Of a stretch of 64,000 bases of DNA, positions 44,346-52,956 are shown piece by piece. The DNA is from Pseudomonas reinekei (GTDB lineage Bacteria; Pseudomonadota; Gammaproteobacteria; Pseudomonadales; Pseudomonadaceae), in the NCBI RefSeq assembly GCF_001945365.1, contig NZ_MSTQ01000001.1:62001-126000 (forward strand). Reading direction: 5' to 3'. How positions within the stretch are numbered: position 1 is the first letter of the stretch; every line of letters starts with the position of its first letter. Made by a program: the position numbers and the translations under genes. The notes below the pieces were generated by a model. It did not search any database, was not told the origin of the DNA, and worked only from the letters and a program-made list of their open reading frames with translations.

Positions 44346-45719
44346 TTACGGATTGGCCTGTGGCACGGAGGAGGGCGACAACGGTTGAACGGCCTTCACG
44401 TCCGGGTCGGTGGGGCGCTGGCGCCTGACCCGAATCAGGAACAGTCCGATCGCCCCGGCACCGATCAGCCCCGGGACAGCGAAAGCCAGAAAGGAAAACT
44501 GCAACGGCAGTTCCGCGGCATGCATGGCCGCCCCGAGCATCGGGCCGATGATTGCGCCGATGCGGCCGATGCCCATGGCCCAGCCCAGTCCGGTGGAGCG
44601 GATGTGCGCCGGGTAGTACTGCACCGCGAAGGCATTGGCGAGGATCTGCGCGCCAGTGGTGCCGCCGCCGGCTATGGCGATCAACACATAGAGCACCGAC
44701 AGTGGCGCCTTCACCGCCATCAATGCCAAGACCAGCGCACTGGCGGTCAGGAAACACAGGAGCACCCGGCCGAGACCGAAGCGGTCGGCCAGCCAGCCAC
44801 CAAACAGAGAACCGAAGATCGCGCCGAAATTGAGCACCAGCAAAAAGCCGATGCTGGAGTTGATGCCGTAACCGGCGGTGTTCATCAGCTTGGGCAGCCA
44901 GGCACTGATGCCGTAGATCATCAGCAGGCTGCAGCAGAACGCCAACCAGAGCAGCAGGGTATTGATCAGGCGTCCGTCCTGGAAGATCTGCACGACAGAG
45001 ACCTTGGGGGCCTGGCCAGCCTCGCGATGCAGTTCGTCATCCATGTGCGGGATGTATTCAGGTTCTGCCCGGTGCAGCAAATGCTGGGCATCTATGACCC
45101 TAGTCTTGCGCAGCAGAAAGTTGATCGACTCCGGCAGCTGGCTGACCAACAGGGGCAACACGACCAATGGCACGGCTGCGACTAAGAACACCGACGACCA
45201 GCCATATTGCGGAATCAGCCACATGCCAAGCCCGGCGGACAACATGCCGCCGACGGAATAACCGGTGAACATCACGGCGATCAGCGTACCCCGCAACTTT
45301 TTCGGCGCGTACTCGTTCATCAGCGCGATGACGTTGGGCATGACCCCGCCGATGCCGATACCGGCCAGAAAACGGAAAAAAGCGAACTCTTCAGGGGTGC
45401 GGGCAAAGCCGTTGATTACGGTGATGCCGCTGAACAGCACCACGCACATTGTGATGGTCTTGCGCCGGCCGATTCGATCCGACAATTGACCGAAAAACAG
45501 CGCGCCGACCATCATGCCCAGCAGCGCGCAGCTACCCAACAGACCGGCCTGCAACGCAGTGAGGCCCCAATCCTTCATCAGGGCGGGCAGCACCACGCCG
45601 TAGATGACCAGATCGTAACCGTCGAAAATTATGATGAGCGCACCCCAGAACAGCAGGCGTGCGTGAAAGGCATTGAATCGGGCCCCGTCGAGCAGGGTGG
45701 CTACGTCGATAGTTCGCAT
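44346..45719 (-). CDS. MFS aromatic acid:H+ symporter (BenK/AAHS family)
   Basis: 457 residues starting MRTIDVATLLDGARFNAFH at 45719, a BenK-like N-terminus. The AAHS signature DGYDLVIYG is in helix 1, GQLSDRIGRRKTI between helices 2 and 3, and GGVMPNVIALMNEYAPKK in helix 4; about 12 helices. Lying between salicylate hydroxylase and muconate cycloisomerase genes, it is best read as a salicylate or substituted salicylate importer of the inner membrane. Its position would make it salB, but I do not remember that name with certainty. Confidence 0.9.
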   Translation of the reverse strand: MRTIDVATLLDGARFNAFHARLLFWGALIIIFDGYDLVIYGVVLPALMKDWGLTALQAGLLGSCALLGMMVGALFFGQLSDRIGRRKTITMCVVLFSGITVINGFARTPEEFAFFRFLAGIGIGGVMPNVIALMNEYAPKKLRGTLIAVMFTGYSVGGMLSAGLGMWLIPQYGWSSVFLVAAVPLVVLPLLVSQLPESINFLLRKTRVIDAQHLLHRAEPEYIPHMDDELHREAGQAPKVSVVQIFQDGRLINTLLLWLAFCCSLLMIYGISAWLPKLMNTAGYGINSSIGFLLVLNFGAIFGSLFGGWLADRFGLGRVLLCFLTASALVLALMAVKAPLSVLYVLIAIAGGGTTGAQILANAFAVQYYPAHIRSTGLGWAMGIGRIGAIIGPMLGAAMHAAELPLQFSFLAFAVPGLIGAGAIGLFLIRVRRQRPTDPDVKAVQPLSPSSVPQANP

Positions 45720-45792
45720 GGCATGGCTCTTCTTGTAATTGTTATTTGAGCCGGGGTGTCGCCTGGGCGCACCCCGGTTTGAGCGCAGACGA

Positions 45793-47094
45793 TCAGGATG
45801 CGTCTGACGGCATCCCCCAGCCCAGACGCGCGCGCGCCTCGACCACATCGGTTTCCGGGTCGTGGTTCCACAACCAGTTGAAACGGCTTTCCAGCTTGGC
45901 CGCCAGGGCCTGCTCATCAGCGCCGATCTCGGGGTCGCGCATCTCGTACAGCTCGCCTGCCTGCCAGGAGGTGCGTTGTACCTTGCACGCTCGCGGACGG
46001 CGCAGTTCGTCGTAGGTGGTGAGCACGGCGGGGAGGTTGTCGGCGGTCAGCCGCGAGTCGCCCAACAGGCGTGCCAGGAAGTAAGCATCTTCCAGGCCCT
46101 GGCCGGCACCGGCACCCTGGTGCGGCAGCATGGCGTGGGCGGCGTCGCCGATCAGCACCACGCGGTTGTGCACGTAGCCCGGCAACTCGGCCAGGTCATG
46201 CAATGCCCAGTAGGTCGGCTCGGGAATGCACTCGAGTAGCGTGCGGGCAGCCTCACCCCACTCGGCGAAGTCTTCGAGCATCTGCGCCTGGGTGGTCTTG
46301 CGCACCCACGGGGCGTCGGCCGGCCATTGCGGGGTGGCGCTGGAGCGGTCGGAAAGGAACGCCACCACGTTGATAATGCGACCCTGTTTCACCGGAAAGG
46401 TCAGGATGTGCCCGTCCTTGACCAAGTACATCTGCGGCACGTCCACCAGATGAGTATTGATGCCCTTGGCGCGGTAGGCGGCACGCAGGGTGTCGCTGTC
46501 GATCATGCCGCGATAGGCGCAGGTGCCGGTGAAGCGCGGCTCGGCCGGTTCAGCGTTGATACCTTCGAGTACGTGAGCGCGCAGCGCCGATTTGATGCCG
46601 TCTGCGGCAATCAGCAGGTCGCAACGGTAGTCGGTACCGTCGGCGAACGTGACACGGGCCTCGTTGCCGTTCTGCTCAACACCCACGGCGCGTTTATTGA
46701 ACTGCGCGATACCCGCAGGCAGGTGCGTGGTCAGCACATCGAGGAAGTCGGCGCGGTGCACCGTAGACTGGCCCATGCCCGGCATTACGGTGGTCGCCAG
46801 GTACTTGGATTCGCCGGTGCCGTGGCGCCATTCGAACCAAACGTCTTCCCAGGGGGCAGGGGTGCGGTCTTCGACTTTGCGGTAGGCGTCGCCGATACCG
46901 AGGCCGTTGAGAGCACGCACCGAGTTAGCGCCGAACGCGACACCGGCACCCACTTCACCGAAGGCCGGTGCAGCTTCAAACAGCTGCACCTCGACGTCAC
47001 TGTTGCGGCAGAGATCAAGGGCCAGGGCGACGCCGGAAATGCCGCCGCCGACGATACCTATACGCAGGGATTGCTTGGAGCTGTTGTTATTCAT
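45793..47094 (-). CDS. salA: Salicylate 1-hydroxylase (SalA/NahG type)
   Basis: 433-residue FAD monooxygenase. GIVGGGISG at 13-21 binds FAD, DG at 165-166 (IAADGIKS) is the second FAD/NADH motif, and GDAAHAMLPHQGAGAGQG at 316-333 the third. The sequence follows NahG almost segment by segment (FEAAPAFGEVGAG, PWEDVWFEWR, FNWLWNHD). It converts salicylate, NADH and O2 to catechol and CO2. Start MNNNSSKQ at 47094. First gene of the sal unit, with a NahR-like operator upstream and nahR divergent. Confidence 0.96.
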   Translation of the reverse strand: MNNNSSKQSLRIGIVGGGISGVALALDLCRNSDVEVQLFEAAPAFGEVGAGVAFGANSVRALNGLGIGDAYRKVEDRTPAPWEDVWFEWRHGTGESKYLATTVMPGMGQSTVHRADFLDVLTTHLPAGIAQFNKRAVGVEQNGNEARVTFADGTDYRCDLLIAADGIKSALRAHVLEGINAEPAEPRFTGTCAYRGMIDSDTLRAAYRAKGINTHLVDVPQMYLVKDGHILTFPVKQGRIINVVAFLSDRSSATPQWPADAPWVRKTTQAQMLEDFAEWGEAARTLLECIPEPTYWALHDLAELPGYVHNRVVLIGDAAHAMLPHQGAGAGQGLEDAYFLARLLGDSRLTADNLPAVLTTYDELRRPRACKVQRTSWQAGELYEMRDPEIGADEQALAAKLESRFNWLWNHDPETDVVEARARLGWGMPSDAS

Positions 47095-47181
47095 TGGGAT
47101 ACCCATGACGGAAATTCTTGTTGTGGGAACCATCATGAGTAACGCAGTGACATTGATAAATGCACTGACCCGTATAAGATC

Positions 47182-47198
47182 TATCACCAGTCTGAATA
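47182..47198 (-). promoter_or_regulatory. NahR-type operator upstream of salA
   Basis: Read toward salA the site is TATTCAGACTGGTGATA, which fits the NahR-binding pattern ATTCA-N4-N2-TGAT described for nah and sal promoters. It lies about 90 bases upstream of the salA start and 43 bases before nahR, so one site could activate salA and repress the regulator gene. The match is visible; function is inferred. Confidence 0.7.
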
Positions 47199-47240
47199 TT
47201 ACTTTTGCGGACCTGCCCAGCCCCGATTTAGAGCGTAACC

Positions 47241-48146
47241 ATGGAACTGCATGACCTGGATTTGAACCTGCTGGTGGTTTTCAACCAGCTGTTGCTCGAC
47301 CGTCGCGTCTCGACTGCGGCGGAAAACCTCGGGCTTACGCAGCCGGCGGTAAGCAATGCGCTCAAGCGCCTGCGGGCGGCGCTGGGGGATGACCTGTTTG
47401 TGCGTACTTATCACGGCATGCAGCCCACACCGTACGCCGAGCAACTGGCCGAGCCGGTGTTGCAGGCCATGGACACGCTGCGCGATGCCTTGAGTCGGGC
47501 CAACACCTTCGACCCCCTAAGCAGCGCGCGGACATTCACCGTGGCGATGACCGATATCGGGGAGATCTACCTGATACCCCGGTTGATGGATGCCCTGGCG
47601 CGCCTGGCCCCCGGTTGCAAGATCAGCACCGTTCGCGACAATGCGATGAGCCTCAACGAAGACTTGCAGAATGGTACTGTGGACGTTGCAATCGGCCTGA
47701 TCCCGCAATTGCGCGCAGGCTTCTTCCAGCGTCGTTTGATGCGCCAGCACTATGTGTGCCTTTGCCGCAAGGATCACCCCGCAACCAGGGAACCGCTGAC
47801 CCTGGAGCGGTTTTGTGCCTACGGTCACGTGCGGGTCGTTGCGGCCAACACCGGCCACGGCGAAGCGGATACACTGATGATGCGCTTGGGCATCGAGCGT
47901 TCGATTCGCCTGGAAGTGCCGCACTTCGCCGCCATCGGCCACATCCTCAAACACACCGATCTGGTGGCCACGGTGCCGGAGCGTTATGCCACGGTGAACC
48001 TCGAACACTTCGGCCTGACGGCGCTGCCGCACCCGGTGGACATTCCCGAGTTCACCATCAACATGCTGTGGCATGCGCGGTACCACCGCGACCCGGCCAA
48101 CCGCTGGTTGCGTCAACTGATGTTCGAGCTGTTTTCCGAGGCCTAA
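47241..48146 (+). CDS. nahR: NahR-type LysR regulator of salicylate genes
   Basis: 301-residue LysR activator nearly colinear with NahR: MELHDLDLNLLVVFNQLLLDRRVS, AENLGLTQPAVSNALKRLR, AMTDIGEIYLIPRLMD, CRKDHPATREPLTLERF, LRQLMFELF. NahR responds to salicylate and activates nah/sal promoters. It is divergent from salA with a matching operator in the 146-base gap. Convergent with the next LysR gene, 14 bases away. Could be named salR in the MT1 nomenclature. Confidence 0.94.
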   Translation: MELHDLDLNLLVVFNQLLLDRRVSTAAENLGLTQPAVSNALKRLRAALGDDLFVRTYHGMQPTPYAEQLAEPVLQAMDTLRDALSRANTFDPLSSARTFTVAMTDIGEIYLIPRLMDALARLAPGCKISTVRDNAMSLNEDLQNGTVDVAIGLIPQLRAGFFQRRLMRQHYVCLCRKDHPATREPLTLERFCAYGHVRVVAANTGHGEADTLMMRLGIERSIRLEVPHFAAIGHILKHTDLVATVPERYATVNLEHFGLTALPHPVDIPEFTINMLWHARYHRDPANRWLRQLMFELFSEA

Positions 48147-48160
48147 CGGTCGACCCGCTC

Positions 48161-49063
48161 TCAGTCTGCAAGGGACTCGCGCAGGGCGGCCGCCAACATC
48201 TCGCGAAACCATTTGTTCTGCGGATCGCGGTGAAAGCGGTCATGCCAGTAGAGCGCGATGTCGAATTCCGGCAGCACCAGGGGCAGGGGTTTGAGTAGCA
48301 GGGGAAAGAATCTCGACAGGGTCTTGCCCAGCACGTTGGGCACTACCCACAGCATGTCCGACTCCAGCAACAGGTGCGGGGCCGAGAGATATTGGGGAAT
48401 GCGCACACCGATGTTGTGGCGCGCGCCGGCTTCGATCAGCGCGCGCTCGAGCAGCACGTGCCCGGTGCCGCCGGTTTCCACCAGCAAGTGTTGCTGCGCC
48501 AAGAAGCGCTCTAGGGTCAACTCTGCGTCGGCCAACGGGTGGCCCCGGCGCAGCGCACAGACGTAATGCTGCGAAGACACGATAGTCCGGTGGATGTCCG
48601 TCTTCAGAGTCGGCAGGTAACCAATCGCCAGGTCAATGCGACCCGTGGACAGTCCGATCAAGGTCTCTTCGACACTGCTGGCGACGGTATTGATGCGGCT
48701 CATAGGCGCCTGGGTTTGCAGCATCTTCAGAATCGTCGGCAGGCACACGGCCTCGCCGATGTCTCGTGTGCGCACGGTGAATACTTTGCGGCAGTGCTGC
48801 GGGGAAAACTCAAGGGCGCGGCTCTGTGCCTCGCGCACCAGGTCCAGGGCTTCGAGAAGCGTCGGTGCGATTTGCACGGCGAACGGCGTGGGTTCCATGC
48901 GCCGGCCTACTACAGTGAACAGACGGTCGCCGTACTCCTGGCGCAAGCGTTTTAGCGAACTGCTGACCGCACCCTGGGTGACCCCCAGATTATCGGCTGC
49001 GATGGACACAGAGTGGTCACGCCACAGTGCCTCGAACGCAAACAGCAGGTTCAAATCCTTCAT
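48161..49063 (-). CDS. LysR family regulator of the 49-54 kb ring-cleavage operon
   Basis: 300 residues from MKDLNLLFAFEALWRDHSVS; an upstream in-frame ATG at 49087 is less likely. NahR/NodD branch, with LGVTQGAVSSSLKRLRQEY. Recent paralogue of the LysR at 29475-30383. It is divergent from the operon starting at 49202, with a dyad in the gap, so it is the obvious regulator of that uncharacterised operon. Confidence 0.92.
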   Translation of the reverse strand: MKDLNLLFAFEALWRDHSVSIAADNLGVTQGAVSSSLKRLRQEYGDRLFTVVGRRMEPTPFAVQIAPTLLEALDLVREAQSRALEFSPQHCRKVFTVRTRDIGEAVCLPTILKMLQTQAPMSRINTVASSVEETLIGLSTGRIDLAIGYLPTLKTDIHRTIVSSQHYVCALRRGHPLADAELTLERFLAQQHLLVETGGTGHVLLERALIEAGARHNIGVRIPQYLSAPHLLLESDMLWVVPNVLGKTLSRFFPLLLKPLPLVLPEFDIALYWHDRFHRDPQNKWFREMLAAALRESLAD

Positions 49064-49091
49064 CGCAGCGCCTCGTATCACTCTCATTACT

Positions 49092-49105
49092 AGTTATAAA
49101 TAACT
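49092..49105. promoter_or_regulatory. Candidate LysR operator
   Basis: AGTTATAAATAACT: six-base perfect arms (AGTTAT/ATAACT) in the divergent gap between the LysR gene and the 49202 operon. It resembles a LysR half-site pair; no binding data can be inferred beyond symmetry. Confidence 0.45.
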
Positions 49106-49157
49106 CAGGCTATTTGTTCTCGATCAAAGCCGCGCCTAAGTTAGCAGCCAATGACGC

Positions 49158-49178
49158 GTTGCGGTGTACAACCGCAAC
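49158..49178 (+). other. Leader hairpin upstream of the 49202 operon
   Basis: GTTGCGGT and ACCGCAAC pair perfectly around GTACA, 24 bases before the first gene. It may stabilise the mRNA leader. No T-run follows, so it is not a terminator. Confidence 0.4.
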
Positions 49179-49201
49179 AATAACAACAAGAGAAGCCTAA
49201 A

Positions 49202-50095
49202 ATGAGCGCTATCACTATCGGAATGGTGGGTATCGGCCAACTCGGCCTGCCCATCGCAAGTAACCTGCTCGCTGCCGGATATCGAGTGGTTGGTTACCGT
49301 CGCCGTGACCGTGAACCCTTTGTGCAATTGGGTGGTATTGCCCTCAACAGTCCTGCCGAAGTCGCCGCCGAGTCGGACTTCATCCTCACCTGCTTGCCGA
49401 GCGAAGCGTCCCAGATCGAAATCATGGAGGGGCCTGACGGACTGCTCGGTGCCTTGCGCCCGGATCACACTCTGATCGAGATGGGCACCTATGAGCGCGA
49501 CTTCAAAGTGCAGATGGCCGAGCGCATTCAAGGCAAGGGCGCCCGCGTGCTGGAAGCGGAAGTCAGCGGTTCTCCACCCCTGGTGCTCGCCCGCAAGGCG
49601 TCGCTGTTCCTGGGAGGTGACGAGCAACTGATCGAGCACTGCCAACCGGTGCTCAGTGCCATCGCGGACATCCAGTTCAGGATCGGCGAGTTCGGCAGTG
49701 CCGTGGCAATGAAGCTGATCGCCAACTACCTGCTGACCATCCACACGCTCGCCGCCGCTGAGGCCATGAACCTGGGCGTACGCGCCGGCTTCAGCGCCGA
49801 AAAAGTGGTCGAAGTGATCCGCCAGAGCGCGGGCAGTTCGACCATGTTCATGGTGCGTGCCCCAATGATGGCCAGCCGCACCTTCCAGCCAGCGCCAGGC
49901 CCGATCGTGACGCTGGAAAAATACCTGCACATGGCCGGTGACCTGTCCGCGGACCTGGGCTGTGCATCGCCGCTGTTCAGTGCAGCCCAATCCTACTTCA
50001 ACCGTGCGCTGGACTTGGGCATGGGTGAAGAAGATATCTCCGCCGTGATCAAGCTGATCGAAGCCGATTCCCGTGTACGTCCCCAACAAGAGTGA
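49202..50095 (+). CDS. NAD(P)-dependent beta-hydroxyacid dehydrogenase (3-hydroxyisobutyrate dehydrogenase family)
   Basis: 297 residues: Rossmann GMVGIGQLGLPIASNLL at residues 8-24, an EVSGSPPLVLARKA segment equivalent to the family's substrate-binding DAPVSGG region, and the family helix AMKLIANYLL with the catalytic Lys. These enzymes reduce or oxidise 3-hydroxy acids or tartronate semialdehyde. It leads an operon with an extradiol dioxygenase and a FAH-family hydrolase and may reduce a carbonyl in the ring-fission product. Family sure, substrate unknown. Confidence 0.85.
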   Translation: MSAITIGMVGIGQLGLPIASNLLAAGYRVVGYRRRDREPFVQLGGIALNSPAEVAAESDFILTCLPSEASQIEIMEGPDGLLGALRPDHTLIEMGTYERDFKVQMAERIQGKGARVLEAEVSGSPPLVLARKASLFLGGDEQLIEHCQPVLSAIADIQFRIGEFGSAVAMKLIANYLLTIHTLAAAEAMNLGVRAGFSAEKVVEVIRQSAGSSTMFMVRAPMMASRTFQPAPGPIVTLEKYLHMAGDLSADLGCASPLFSAAQSYFNRALDLGMGEEDISAVIKLIEADSRVRPQQE

Positions 50096-50100
50096 ACGAC

Positions 50101-50415
50101 ATGCTTATTGAACAACGCACCTACCAACTCAAGCCTGGCACCCTGAATGAATTCCTTCGTGTGTACCAGGCCGAAGGCCTGAAAATCCAGAGTGAAGCGC
50201 TGGGTAACCTCATTGCCTACCTCAAGCCTGAAACCGGTGACGTAAACAGGGTCATCCACATCTGGGGCTTTTCCAGCTATGAGGACCGCGCTCAACGGCG
50301 CGCCGCTCTGTCGGGCAATCCGAAATGGCACGAATTCCTCGGCAAGGCAGGGCACATGGTGACGGCGCAGCAGGTCGAGTTGCTGACCGGCGCACCGTTT
50401 TCCCCGATTCAGTAA
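50101..50415 (+). CDS. NIPSNAP family protein
   Basis: 104 residues, beginning MLIEQRTYQLKPGTLNEFLR, the usual NIPSNAP start, with a ferredoxin-like dimeric alpha/beta-barrel fold. It follows the dehydrogenase immediately; a GTG at 50092 overlapping the previous TGA is an alternative start. Its role is unknown. The fold is shared with the small isomerases MmlI and MmlJ in this window and with small monooxygenases, so a catalytic function in the pathway is possible. Confidence 0.82.
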   Translation: MLIEQRTYQLKPGTLNEFLRVYQAEGLKIQSEALGNLIAYLKPETGDVNRVIHIWGFSSYEDRAQRRAALSGNPKWHEFLGKAGHMVTAQQVELLTGAPFSPIQ

Positions 50416-50428
50416 AGGAGATACCGTC

Positions 50429-51409
50429 ATGATCCGTTTTCTTCATCACGTAGGTTTGTCTGTTCCGGATCTGGAAGTAGGGCGTGCGTTCTATGAGGCC
50501 TTCGGCCTGGAAGCGCGCGTATCGGGCGAGCATCTGGTGCTGCGATGCAAAGGTCGCGGCCAGGATCAGATTCGCTTGATGCCCGGCAGCCCTAAGCATT
50601 TGAGTTACGTCGCCTATGGCACCGATGCCGCCGGCATGAAACAGGTGCGCAAAAACCTTAAGAGCCATAACGTTACCCTTGAAGATGCGCCGTTCAATAT
50701 CGATTCAAAGGGCATCTGGTTCCGTGATCCGAGCAACGACTGGGTCCACATCTGTGAAGGCGTAGAAGCTCCTGCGGCGCCACGGCCTACCCCGGAAGTG
50801 AACACCCATGGCCGTTATCGCCGGATCGGTCAGCGTGCCTGCGACCTGACCTCGTCGTCGCGCATCGCTACACCGCTGCGCCTGGGCCACCTAATCAAGT
50901 TCAGTCCGGACGTGGACAAGTCCATCGCGTTCTATACCCAGGTGCTTGGCATGAAGGTGTCCGATCGCGCCGGCGATATCCTCGGTTTCCTGCGTTTCGG
51001 TTGTGGTGGCGATCACCACGCGCTGGGCCTGGCCAAGAGTTCCCACAGCGGCCTGCACCACCTGAGTTTCGAAGTGATGGACATCGATGAAATCGAGATG
51101 GGTGCCCAGAGCCTGATGGCCAAGGGTTACATCAGCGCTTTCGGCCTGGGTCGCCATGTTGGCGGCTCCAACTACTTCCACTACATCCGCGATCCGTGGA
51201 ATAGCCTGGTGGAGTACTTCTGGGATATCGACGTGATCCCCGAAGATGACAGCGACTGGGTCGTGTTGAATGCTGCGGGCCCGCATGAGCTGGCCGCTGT
51301 GTGGGCTGTCGGTCCACCCAAGGAAGACTTCGCCCACAACTACGAAGTGCCTGATGGTGCTGAGCAAGGCCCGTCCATGGCTCTGAATGAGGCGCTCGCC
51401 CATGGCTGA
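50429..51409 (+). CDS. Two-domain VOC-fold extradiol dioxygenase
   Basis: 326 residues with two VOC domains (about 1-115 and 148-265) and a complete iron triad in the C-terminal domain: H154 (RLGHLIKF), H210 or H211 (GLHHLSFEV) and E262 (LVEYFWD). The GRHVGGSNYFHYIRDP segment is typical of type I extradiol enzymes. It should cleave a catecholic or hydroxyquinol-like ring next to its diol. A 60-residue acidic C-terminal extension is unusual. It shows no close resemblance to dhbA beyond the fold, so its substrate is different and unknown. Confidence 0.85.
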   Translation: MIRFLHHVGLSVPDLEVGRAFYEAFGLEARVSGEHLVLRCKGRGQDQIRLMPGSPKHLSYVAYGTDAAGMKQVRKNLKSHNVTLEDAPFNIDSKGIWFRDPSNDWVHICEGVEAPAAPRPTPEVNTHGRYRRIGQRACDLTSSSRIATPLRLGHLIKFSPDVDKSIAFYTQVLGMKVSDRAGDILGFLRFGCGGDHHALGLAKSSHSGLHHLSFEVMDIDEIEMGAQSLMAKGYISAFGLGRHVGGSNYFHYIRDPWNSLVEYFWDIDVIPEDDSDWVVLNAAGPHELAAVWAVGPPKEDFAHNYEVPDGAEQGPSMALNEALAHG

Positions 51410-51779
51410 CACGACTCCGGAGCAAGCGTTGCTTGCCGGCATGCTGAACAAACCCCTGTTCGTGGCTTTTCGTACGCCCAAGGACTTGACACGCATGTCG
51501 GAGTTGTTGGGGGCCCACCTGCAGTGGGCCATCGCCGCGCAGAATCGTGGCGAGCTGTTTGCTTCCGGGCCGTTTGTCTCCGAGCAGTACGCGCCGGGGC
51601 AACTGGGCGGCATGACCATTCTGCGGGCTGCGGACCAGGCTGAGGCTGAACGGCTGGTCCAGGCCGACCCGTTCATTGCCAACGGTGTGTTCGGTGCGGA
51701 GGTACGCAAGTGGATGCTCATGGAAGGCGGCATCACCGTACACATGACCTTCTCGGATAAACGCGGTTCGCTTCTTTAA
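51402..51779 (+). CDS. YciI family protein
   Basis: 125 residues. It starts at ATG 51402 inside the end of the dioxygenase gene (eight-base overlap), so it is translationally coupled. YciI-type dimeric alpha/beta-barrel: HLQWAIAAQNRGELFASGPF around residues 39-58, with the conserved His at 39. YciI-like proteins include small lyases and dehalogenase- or isomerase-like enzymes. A role in rearranging the ring-cleavage product is suggested by the coupling; not established. Confidence 0.82.
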   Translation: MADTTPEQALLAGMLNKPLFVAFRTPKDLTRMSELLGAHLQWAIAAQNRGELFASGPFVSEQYAPGQLGGMTILRAADQAEAERLVQADPFIANGVFGAEVRKWMLMEGGITVHMTFSDKRGSLL

Positions 51780-51787
51780 GGTGACTT

Positions 51788-52741
51788 ATGAAATATCAAC
51801 TTTTCGCCTATCAGTCCGACGCTGTCGTTCCTGCGACAGGGCTGTTGGTCGGTGAGCGGGCCTACGACTTGGGCCGGGCGGCAAAGTCGGCTTCGGTTGA
51901 TCTGCAGGTGATCGCGATCGATGGTTTGCTGGAGGACTGGGCAGGCGCCAACGAGCAGCTTCAGATTCTTGCTGACAGCATTGCGGCCAACCCGAGTAAT
52001 TTTGATGCTCATCTACTCGACTTGCAGGCACTGGAACTAGCGTCACCCTTGCAGCGGCCGGGCACTATCTACGCGGCCGGTGCCAACTACCGCGATCACG
52101 TGGCAGCCATGGCCTTGGCCTTCAATATGAACCTGTCCCTCGATCCGCGCGCCGATGGCATTGCACCTTGGCATTTCATCAAGGCCGGCCGTGGCAGTCT
52201 GGCGGCGCACAAACAGATCGTCGAGATGCCTGAGGGCACCAAGAAACTCGACTGGGAAGCCGAACTGGCGGTGGTGATTGGACGCCGCGCGTATCGTGTC
52301 AGTGCTGACAAAGCGCTCGATTATGTCGCCGGCTACACCTGCGCCAATGACCTTTCGGCTAGGGACAGCCTGGTGCGTGACGCGGTCGATGCCAGTTCGC
52401 CGTTCCGCTTTGACTGGATCGGTCACAAGGTTTTCAATGGCGCGTGTCCGCTGGGGCCTTACCTAACACCGGCACAGTTCGTCGCAGACCCGGAAAACCT
52501 CGACATCAAATTGTGGCGTAACGGCACGATCGAGCAGGACTCCAACACCTCCAACCACCTGTATGGCATTGCTGATCAGATCGAATACCTGAGCCAGCGC
52601 GTCGAACTGTTTCCAGGTGATGTCATCCTGACCGGCACGCCGGCCGGTGTGGGCATGGAGAAGGGCGTGTTCCTAGCCCGGGGCGACGTGCTGAAAGTCT
52701 GGATCGATGGTCTGGGAGAGTTGGAAACGATTATCGCCTGA
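51788..52741 (+). CDS. Fumarylacetoacetate hydrolase family protein
   Basis: 317 residues. The FAH domain has the metal ligands E157 and E159 (DWEAELAVVIG) and D188 (CANDLSARD), the catalytic AAGANYRDH near 97-104 and GDVILTGTPAGVG near the end. The N-terminal 90 residues are a typical FAH lead domain. Members hydrolyse C-C bonds in acylpyruvates, decarboxylate or isomerise. Combined with the dioxygenase it should release pyruvate, fumarate or a similar acid from a ring-fission product. Family certain, substrate unknown. Confidence 0.88.
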   Translation: MKYQLFAYQSDAVVPATGLLVGERAYDLGRAAKSASVDLQVIAIDGLLEDWAGANEQLQILADSIAANPSNFDAHLLDLQALELASPLQRPGTIYAAGANYRDHVAAMALAFNMNLSLDPRADGIAPWHFIKAGRGSLAAHKQIVEMPEGTKKLDWEAELAVVIGRRAYRVSADKALDYVAGYTCANDLSARDSLVRDAVDASSPFRFDWIGHKVFNGACPLGPYLTPAQFVADPENLDIKLWRNGTIEQDSNTSNHLYGIADQIEYLSQRVELFPGDVILTGTPAGVGMEKGVFLARGDVLKVWIDGLGELETIIA

Positions 52742-52956
52742 TATCAGTGCGAACTGCCGATCGCTATTGATCGGCAGGTTTTATGCCACAAGGTTGCACA
52801 CTTTTTAAATAGCGAGACTATTTATTAAGTCGATGCCAACATGTCTGTAGCTCCAAATATCAGTAGTTCCCAAATCAGGGAAGGGTTTGGTGCTGCCTGT
52901 AAATGGCAAGTAAGCAAGAAACGACCGCTATAAAAAATACAACAAGGTATATAAAA

